Below, in pieces: positions 55,823-64,000 of a DNA stretch of 64,000 nucleotides (its first letter is position 1; every line of letters starts with the position of its first letter). Source of the stretch: Chromera velia. Taxonomy: Eukaryota > Sar > Chromeraceae. Location: the NCBI GenBank assembly GCA_018398765.1, contig JAHBMJ010002506.1, forward strand, positions 1 to 64,000. Direction: 5' to 3'. The notes beneath the pieces are model-generated. The model saw only the letters and a list, made by a program, of their open reading frames with translations. It made no database searches and was not told the DNA's origin. The translations under genes were made by a program, and so were the position numbers.

Positions 55823-57864
55823 TCACTTGTCACTTAATTTTATAGGGTATCAGGCATTCAACGCTTCAAGCCATTGCCGAGACCACTGACAGTGCCGGCC
55901 ACCATATCGGATAGAGTGCTAGATAGAGTATGTTTTTTATAGAAGAATTTTAGCAGGAAAGCTAGTGTAAATAGAGACGTTATTACTTCAAACAGTTACT
56001 CTGGCAGTTACTGCTTTCAATCTGCGTGACCTCCGGACTGGCAAGTTTCCACAAGCCTGAGAGAGCGCCGGCTCGATCCTATGAGGTCGTTTTCCAGCCC
56101 TTCACTTGACTTTGTACCGCCAATTAACCCTTGCCCTGCAGTGCTTTGCGAAGAATGCGGCGCTCAACCACGTCTCCGGCAGCTGACCACACGCACTGCC
56201 ACTCTCTTTTTGAAGACAGCTAGGATCTTTCTGCGAGTGTTGCAGTCGATCTCGCTGCCTCACTGTGCTAAATGACAAAGAACAAAGTTCTGGGCAAACT
56301 CAATACTTCAACAAAAGAGACGGCAGTGCAACGCCATATCTGATAGTACAGGTGCCCTGCAGAAAGAAAGAACGCACCACTGCACGTACCCCTCTGCACC
56401 TAACAAACAAAAGATGGATACAGTTGATCGACGCGGACGCCCTCGAGCGCTCAATTAAGACATACATGCATGCATGCATGCACGTATGGACAGTCAGCGT
56501 GGCATGCCAAACCGCCCAACGACTTCATGAAGGTCTTCAGACAGTCTACCCCAGCCCAACCGAACACATCAAAATTAAAGCACAAGAAAGTAACATACAT
56601 GCCATTGAACACACAGACAAAGGCCCGGACAAAACAGATGGTAGAGAAGACGAAACGCACGTTCATGCACAGGTGGCCCCTCCGAAAGGAGTCCTATAGA
56701 TACAGGCACAGAAAGAGTAGAAGAGGAGACAGGGGGAAAATTAGAGAACGGTCGAATCTGCTCTGTATATCTTTCTCAGCTCGTCCTCACTCAAGAGGCG
56801 AGACTCAGTGTGAAACAATTGCTCTGCATATTGTTTTCCGTTTTCCCTTGTGCTTGTGCTTCACAATTGGTCTTCGTTCTGGGCTCGCTATTCACGCCCT
56901 CTCATCGCGGTCTGACCAGAAAAGAAAGAACCTCCAGGGTCCTTCTCGCACCATCAGATGCTGCCACCAAACAACAAATCACTGGTGGACAGACAGAGAG
57001 ACAGCCAGACAGGCCAACCCTAGCGGCCGTTCTGCTCTGGTGAGAGTCCGAAAAGACAGAGATACGACGACACAGAGTCAATCCACTCATGCTGCCAGAC
57101 AGATTGACAGACAGACAGACAGACAGACAGACGGACAGACACGGAGAGAGCTGCACGACGTTCTTCACAGGTGGTAGTTGGCATCTTTGCGATGGTCATG
57201 AGATGCCATGTCATTCTCTTCGCTTCTTTTTTTCCTCGTCCTTTCATTTTCTCTCGACACTCGACCGTCAGTCAACCTTTAAATTTCCAAGTTCGGATCG
57301 ATGTGTGAACCCTCTTCGTTAATTCATTTCATCGCCCAAATTTGCAAAGCACGCAGTTGACTCATTGGTTTTCCTCCCCCTTTTCTCTATGCATTCCCCC
57401 CTCTACTCTGTCTTTCTACTTAATTCTCTCTGTGTCTGCTTGAACGATCTCTCAGTCGTTGAATGACTTGTCAGAACAAGAAAAAAAAAAAAAAGATCAC
57501 CCCGGGACCCCTTCCAAGAAGGAGTGGATGATGACCGAGAAGGAAGGAGAGGGCAAAAGGACGGATAAGGGGTGCGGTTAGTTGTTCAACAAAAGAAAAG
57601 CAGAGGAAAAGGGACGAAGAACTGAAGTAAGGAAAGGGCGTATGCTCATCCATACGTTGGTGGAAGGTGGAAGGAAGGAGCGAAGAGATGATGGAGAGAA
57701 GAAAGAAGTAATGCTATTGTCGTTGTGCCTGCCGAACCTCAGATCTTCCAACCATCCCGGAAAATCAGGATGACAACTAATTCCCCCCCCATGCAGTCAA
57801 GACACCCAATCGCGCCTTGCAACTTTAAGCAAGAGAGGAAAACAGGAAGAAGGATTCGTTTCGC
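55823..57864. other. Intergenic region, no supported gene
   Basis: Frames up to 235 codons are low-complexity read-through of short repeats (e.g. (GACA)n near 57105-57135). No convincing exon or RNA gene. Confidence 0.4.
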
Positions 57865-59426
57865 CTAGCTGGAAGCAACAGACACAGCCAATACATCCTC
57901 CAGGTCCTTTCCGAACCTTTCAATCTCTGAGGGCATCATTTTGCTGAAAGGCGGCCACACTCGGTCGGTGTCCATTTTGAATCCATACGCCTGTGCACCC
58001 TCTCTCTGCTCAGTCGTCAGAAGGACAATCTCATCTGTCTCCGCATTCTCATTCTTCACGAATTGCACGGACTGCCCCATCCGGGCTTCCCCGAACCCCC
58101 CCGCATCACGCAGAGAGAGACGCTGGAGGAAATCGAACGGCCCCTTTCCACCCTGACTGACCAACTCCTGAACCATCTCATACCCAAACCCTGTTTTCCG
58201 ATCGTCTCCTACACTGCCTGTCAGGCTGCCTCCCAACCCTGTATCTCCCTCTCCCTCTGTCAGTACGTACACGTAGACATTTCCATGCCACGAACCTGGA
58301 GCGCTCACTGCGAGGAAGTGTACGTATTCTGTCTCTCCCGACTCTCCCTCAGACTGCTGCAAAGGGACGGAACAATGAGTGACTGCAGAACCAAACAGGG
58401 CTTTTCCCCCTCTGTCACGTGACCTAGGGGAGAAGCGACGGCGGGGGGGGGCAAGGTCCACATTGACCGTTTCGATGTGCACTTCGCTAGAGGGCTCTTG
58501 CTGGCTCTTCTCTGTGGGAGTGGCGGCGGACAAAGACAGGGTGAGGCGGCGGGTCTGAAGGGACACCCGATCTCTGGTCGGGTCTGCCGTCCATGAGAGG
58601 CGACGGCCAGCAAGGGGGGGGTCCTTCCTAGTGACCAGGTGGCGGGCGGGGCGGGTTGCAAAGGTGAAGGGAAGGGCTTTCGCCCCCTCTCCCCCTCTTG
58701 TCTTCTGCCCCTGTACGTCGGTGGGGGGGCGGAGACGGTAAACGGAGACGGCACCCTGTTGCTCGTCCGTGCCCGGCTCTCCGACTGCATTGCAATGTCC
58801 ACCCACCCATCCATCCATCCATGCATCCATCCACCCAATCATTCTGGATGCGTTCGGGAAAAGCAGACACGAATAGCACGACAGAGACAGAAGAAATGGT
58901 GGCAGAGAAAGGTGTGTGAACTTTCAAAAATCGACACAGAAAGATTACAGCGGAGAAAGAATGACAGGAAAGAGCAAAGCACTCAAGAAAAAAGAACCGT
59001 CAGCTTCTGCTAGCATCTTTGACATTCTCTTTCACACGCATTATTTCCACCATGCTTCTGTTCAAAAGATGACGACCTGCCCGACTGTCTGGTTGCGTGT
59101 TAGCTTCTCTGTCAGTCAGTCAGTCTTTCGATGTGCCCACGTGACGGGACGGACCTGCAATGAGAGAGCAGTCGTCGGAGAAGGCAAGGGAGAAGCCGAA
59201 GAGGTGGTCCAGCCAAGGCGCCTTTGTTCGGATTCGTTTCTTCTCCCTCTTCTCCTTGGCTTGCTTCATCTGACTCAGCTTTGCCTCCGACGAGTGGGGA
59301 TTCGTGCGGTTCTGCGCAGATCGATCGATCGAATGAGTCATTTGATTGAGGATGATCATCCATCACTCGTGTACGCACACTCTCACCGTTCTTCTGGACT
59401 GAAGGAGTGAGCTTCCAAATGACCAC
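57865..59426 (-). CDS. FG-GAP repeat protein (partial, 3' exons)
   Basis: The last two exons are secure and phase-matched: 59311-59155 and 58784-57865 (stop TAG). A likely preceding exon ends at 59397 and encodes WSFGSSLLQSRRT. Across the junction the protein reads LFGFSLAFSDDCSLIAVGEP, then GTDEQQGAVSVYRL; this is a textbook FG-GAP/integrin-alpha beta-propeller repeat (FGxSlafS.D.s.iAVG.PG.d...GAV.vY). The terminal exon (306 codons) has further beta-rich stretches (FGSAVTHCS, HGNVYVYVLTEGEG) and an unrecognised C-terminal domain ending AVSVASS. An extracellular or lumenal propeller is the usual context; the 5' part of the gene is not resolved. Confidence 0.7.
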
Positions 59427-59625
59427 ACGCAGGACAGGCGGGCAGGCAGAGCTGGTACTGGCAGGGAGACGCGAGGGAGCGAGAGGAAATGGAGAGGGAC
59501 GAAGTCAACACACAGACAGACAGTATGGTGTCTTTCCCCCCTTTTCTTCAACAGACTGACAGACAGACAGACTGACAAACAGACAGACTGACAGAGACAG
59601 GTGAGGAAACCACGGAGGAAAAACC

Positions 59626-61468
59626 TCAAACAATCAGACACGAAAAGACCCTCCCGCAAGGAAGGAAAACAAAGATCAACACGAGATACCCACCCCGCCC
59701 CCCAACCAGCATTGAACAAACACCACATGCAATCACACAAACAGCCCCCCACCCTCCACATTGAATCCAGTGGGTCGGAGAGATGACACCCAAGCTGAAA
59801 ACAGACCCTCCGACTCGACCCACCAGTGCATTCAGCGGAAGAGAGGAAGAAGGCGCCGCCTCTACCCCCACTGGACCACTACCCGACAGCCGTCTCCCCA
59901 GATCATCCATAATATCTCCATTCGGCATCGCTACACAATGCCCTATGTCGGGAGTGCAACTGTCGTCCAAGCCGACACAGCGTTTCACAGTTACGTCCGG
60001 ACTGCTCACAAACTGACAGCAATCGGTGGTATTCCTACAAACGCCCCCTACAGCCACACAACATCGATTGTCAGTCGTAAAATCAAAACTAGAAGAACCC
60101 CTCAGTTCGAATAAGGTCTCATTCACAACATTTTGGAGTTCGTGCTCTGTCTGCTCCTTCACCTTCCCGCACTGCAATCGTTCCTTTATATCCGACGGGT
60201 TGTTGCAACAATCGTTGTCGTCCAAAGTCTTAGTCTTGGGGTCATTGGCTCCCTGCTGCTTCCGAATGGCACACGTCTCCCCCACGTCTCGACAGTCACC
60301 GCACACCCCAGGTGTGATAGTGATTCCCTCTTCATTGTCTGCCCCAACGCAAACTTGTCCTTCGTTGCTCGCGTCACCTTTCTTGAGAAAATCACAACAC
60401 TCGGTGTTCCGAATGCACGAGTTGCCTGTCTGAATGCAGGAACTGCACGTCGGCCGCTGGCCTGTCAGCAAGTCCCCCCCGATACAGTTTACCTGGCTGT
60501 TTCCTTCCAATTGATTCCCGCAACAGGCCGTGCTCCCAGACCCTCCAGCTGTCTTTGCCGTGCAGGATGCACCCTGGACGATACAACACCTCCTGTCCCC
60601 ACCTTGCGCTTTCACGCAATCGGACCCTGCAAAGTCGATAGCAGTGCCGTCTTCCCGCGTGGGGCAGCACTCATCAGCCGAGCTGCACCTGGCACCGAAA
60701 CGACGGCAGCAGTCCTTCCTGTCCTTCTGCCCTACACCGAAATCGGTGCCCCCAGTCAGGGCACAGGCGTCTTTGGAATTGCTGCACGCACACAGGAGAT
60801 AGAAAAAGGGAGAGGGCACAACAAACGGAAACGAACGATACCACACTCTAAACACACTCTTGCTGTCCTTGCATACATTGGCATACAATTATCAAACAGC
60901 GTGCGTCATCTTTCAATTGTATGGGCGCCAGAAAACGGATTTAAAGTCAGGGCCGGCCCGCATCCGTGCGTGCGATATGCAAGAAGTGCACCGAGAAAAA
61001 GCAAACCACGCACTTCCCTATTGCGTAGGCACACACAATGACCAGGGAAAGTGCTCACGACCTTCTTTTCTCTCTCACTTCGTTCAATCAGCCGAACAAC
61101 CCACCAAGCGACAGATAAATTGAGTGACTGACCAGCAGCTAAAGTCGTCATCGCAGGGAGCCGTATACGTGTCCGAACAGCACCTGGGTGTTTTGATAAG
61201 CTCTCCAATCTCTCCCTCTCCTCTTCCATCCAACCTCCGCTTGACGTTCACACTCCGGAACCCCAACTCGCATCGATAGGGGTCACAGCAGCCTGGGGGA
61301 TCCGATCCGGGGTTGCAGGACTTTCCGGGGCCGCAACTGTCGCAGACCTCCGAGGTCGCGTTGCACGCCAGGCCGTCTCGCGGGTTGCAATCGGTGTTGT
61401 CTGAAACCAGCATTGCTCACAAACATGAACACACACACACACACACACACACATAGAGAGAGAGAGGG

Positions 61469-61525
<57 letters not shown>

Positions 61526-61940
61526 CGAGATGGAACGAGAGAATCAAGCATGATGAAAGGAACGTTAGCACCAGTAGCAAAAGGGGCCCACACAGACATG
61601 CACTCAGAGGAACTCACTCGATGGAGATCGCCACGTGGCAGTCAGTCGAAACAGGCACAAACAAGTACACGTCAGCAAGGACGTCGTTTTCTCTCTTCCC
61701 TGCCAAACCCTTCCCGTCTCTTCCCTTCACTCACTTGTGCAAGGAGAGCCTTCAGGTCCGAAGTCACACTTCTGGATGGTCTCGGTGCAGGTCGGGATCT
61801 TCGAACACTTCCCCGAAGAGCAGGTCTGCAAGAGTGAGTTGAGTGCAATCACTCTCACTCTCATTCCATCACCGGCTCATGATTCTCTCTCACGCTCGCT
61901 CACTCACTCACGCACTCACTCACTTGCACACTCTCATAGA

Positions 61941-61971
<31 letters not shown>

Positions 61972-62233
61972 NNNNNNNNNNNNNNNNNNNNNNNNNNNNN
62001 NNNNNNNNNNNNNNNNNNNNNNNNNNNNNNNNNNNNNNNNNNNNNNNNNNNNNNNNNNNNNNNNNNNNNNNNNNNNNNNNNNNNNNNNNNNNNNNNNNNN
62101 NNTTTTTTTTTTTTTTTTTTTTCCTTTCTTTCCTTCCTTCCTTTCTTTCTTTCCTTCCTTCCTTTCTTTCTTCTTTTCTTTCTTTCTTTTCTTTCTTTCT
62201 TTCTTGCTTGCTTGCTTTCTTTCTTTCTTTCTT

Positions 62234-62292
<59 letters not shown>

Positions 62293-63429
62293 GACTCAGC
62301 TGGAGGGTCTCAGATTCACTCACAGACACAAAAAGGGAGCCATCATCCATCCATCAATCCCTTCATTCCCTCATCCCGCCGCCGCACATCACACAGATAG
62401 ATAGAAGGAAGGTTAGATACGATTCCTTTCCTTTTGGCCGTCCGCAAAAGGAAGGCAGGCACTTGATCCCTCTCTGATCGAATGACTGCAGGAATGAATA
62501 ACTGACCGGGTCGGAATTTCCATCAAAAACGCAGGGCTGTCCTGGCCGGAGCACGCAGGTGTCAGTGTTGTTCTTGAAGTTTTCGGCGCCGCCACCCGCA
62601 CAGAACGAACCGGCGGCGCAGTTACACACAGGAACGCCGTCAGCCCGGCAGGTCGTCCCCGGACCGTCGCATTCTCCGATCATCTCTGCATGCCGGGTCG
62701 GTTGAACAAAAGCGGTCGGATTCATGCAGGGAGGGAGGGAAGGAAGGAGGGAGGGAGGGAGGGAGGGAGGGAGAGTGATCCATTGGCTTCCAATGTTGGA
62801 CATGTGAGGGAGGGGCGTGTTCTCGAGTGTGCACGTACGTGTAACTTTTCTGTGTAAGCCACCTTCTCTGTGTCTCTGTCCACTCTGTCCAGAGGAGGCA
62901 AAAAAAAGGTAAAGGTCTCTTGGGGAAAGAAGACAAGTGCGCGAGATGGGGGAAAAGCAAAAACAGACATGTGGGAAAAAAGGAAACGCGCGAATCAATC
63001 AGAGAGGGGAAAGAACAAAAGGAGCAGAAGGAAAGGAAAGGAAAGCCTTTCACGAAAGGTAGCTAGAAAAACAGAGAAAGAGACCTGGGTGCCCTTCCAT
63101 ACCCCCCTTTCTCCCCACACACACAGAGACAGGGGGACTGCCACCAGAGAAGTGAAAACAGAACGAGCCGCACCCCACCACACGCCTAGCCCCTTTCTCT
63201 GCCGACCTTCTTTCGGCTTCTTGTCTTTCTTATTCTTATCCACGCCCCCCTTCTTGTCCTTGATGCCGTCGAAGAGTTTCGAGAGGTCTAGATTCTTCAG
63301 AGCGTCCCCTGCGCCTCCCGGTGCCCCCCCCGGGACGCCTCCCTTGTCGAACAGATCCTTCAAGTGGGAGAGGTCACCGAAGACGTCCCCGAACTTTTTC
63401 ATGTCCAGGTCCTTCAGACCCTCAAACAT
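59626..63429 (-). CDS. Cysteine-rich repeat protein, five exons
   Basis: Phase-matched minus-strand exons 63429-63207, 62685-62507, 61825-61735, 61400-61133, 60781-59626 total 1917 nt, 638 aa. Exon 1 is a charged, repetitive helix-former (LKDLDMKKFGDVFG, LKNLDLSKLFDGI) ending in a Lys-rich run. The rest consists of about ten Cys-rich modules with CC pairs: PPGCCDPYRCELG, KDCCRRFGARCSSADECC, NTECCDFLKKG and NTTDCCQFV. The C-terminus is hydrophobic (GAVCVIACGVCSMLVGG, YLVLIFVFLPC), fitting a membrane or GPI-type anchor. No signal peptide precedes Met63429, and a better acceptor at about 63460 gives an in-frame TGA directly before it. Gap 61972-62102 is intronic. Extracellular location is inferred; the family is not recognised. 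Confidence 0.75.
61972..62102. other. Assembly gap (131 N)
   Basis: Undetermined bases between a (GA)n run and a poly-T/CTTT tract. It falls in the intron between exons 62507 and 61825 of the cysteine-rich gene. Confidence 0.95.
62103..62292. repeat. Pyrimidine (CTTT)n/(CT)n microsatellite
   Basis: About 190 bp of pure pyrimidine tetranucleotides next to the assembly gap; the repeat is the likely cause of the gap. Confidence 0.9.
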
Positions 63430-64000
63430 CTTTCAGAAGTCCAATCCCTTGAGGGGATCCTGCATGCGTACAGAGGTACCGCCAAATGATCGATAGAAAG
63501 GGAGGCACAAATGAAAAGAGACGGCAAGAATCTCAAAGGAAGGGACCCTGCAGCAACGAGTCGACACATGAGGTGCAGACAAAAAGACAGAGAGGCTGAC
63601 AGACAAGGTCTCCACTCGAACAATCAAATAAAAATCCTGGAGCCACCGGACGGATGAAGGCCGTGATTTCGATGCGTCAGCTCGCCGCTCAGAGAAAAAA
63701 GACGCGGAGACGGAAAGAAAAAAACACGAAGAAGCGAAACGAATTAGAAACAGATGTAATGTAGACGCAAACCGGAAGGACGGTTTGCAATGACAGCAGG
63801 CAGATCACAGACGAGAAGAGCCGAGGCGCTCAGGCAGCGACGAAAAGTCCAAACGTCTTTCGAGGACAGGTAAGAGAGCAAGACAATAATTTGGATATGC
63901 AAAGCAAAAAAAAGGGCCGGGGAGTCTTTCTCATCAACCAAAAGAGCAAACTTCTGCGGATGCAAAGAAAGAGGCCACTCTTTTATCACTTTCAGCACCC
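63430..64000. other. Upstream of the cysteine-rich gene
   Basis: It contains the strong acceptor-like TGCATGCAG at about 63460 and the short coding-like stretch DPLKGLDF followed by TGA. No first exon with a signal peptide could be identified before the window ends. Confidence 0.35.

Overview
This is nuclear DNA of an intron-rich microbial eukaryote. Coding segments are short (about 30-330 bp, with some larger blocks), joined by GT-AG introns, and most introns carry long microsatellites ((GT)n, (CT)n, (GAAA)n, (GACT)n). Gene content (a membrane-anchored alpha/beta-hydrolase, a Ca3427-type PBP2 protein, multi-EGF, FG-GAP and cysteine-rich repeat proteins) and texture fit a photosynthetic alveolate such as a chromerid (Chromera-like). 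That assignment is inference; no rRNA or organelle marker is present. Gene models were assembled by hand by matching donors, acceptors and reading-frame phase.

Layout. 0.5-10.4 kb: a plus-strand gene of about 16 exons whose first exon starts with a myristoylation-type MGCxxS; its core resembles the LmeA/DUF2993 lipid-binding family (tentative). 13.9-18.4 kb: a minus-strand 8-exon alpha/beta-hydrolase with a complete Ser-Asp-His triad. It shares a 560-bp head-to-head promoter region with a plus-strand 12-exon SsuA/THI5-like (Ca3427-like PBP2) gene at 19.0-23.5 kb. 24-38 kb is an AT-rich mobile-element zone: two 5'-truncated non-LTR retrotransposons with 80-90 bp target-site duplications, a double PD-(D/E)XK nuclease-like ORF, a double HNH/NUMOD homing-endonuclease-like ORF, and between these two nucleases an intronless fusion of an alpha/beta-hydrolase to an FAD monooxygenase. 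38.5-40.5 kb: a gene for a C-terminally membrane-anchored protein whose first intron is a 500-bp (GT)n tract. 45-53 kb: a minus-strand gene for a secreted-type protein with nine EGF-like modules and duplicated cysteine domains. 54.6 kb: a 373-bp non-autonomous hAT-like element with perfect 13-bp TIRs and 8-bp TSD. 57.9-59.4 kb: an FG-GAP repeat protein (minus). 59.6-63.4 kb: a cysteine-rich repeat protein (minus).

Most unusual signal: three short elements of one palindromic family (about 1.5, 4.2 and 14.7 kb), each flanked by 35-55 bp direct duplications that contain the 3' end of an exon plus its 5' splice site. The element lies 8-13 nt downstream of the donor in all three cases, in two different genes on opposite strands. 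Together with the long retrotransposon TSDs and several other short duplications, this suggests an insertion or repair process producing unusually long staggered duplications, possibly biased to exon-intron junctions.

The two runs of N (22645-22927 and 61972-62102) both fall in introns of the models given here.
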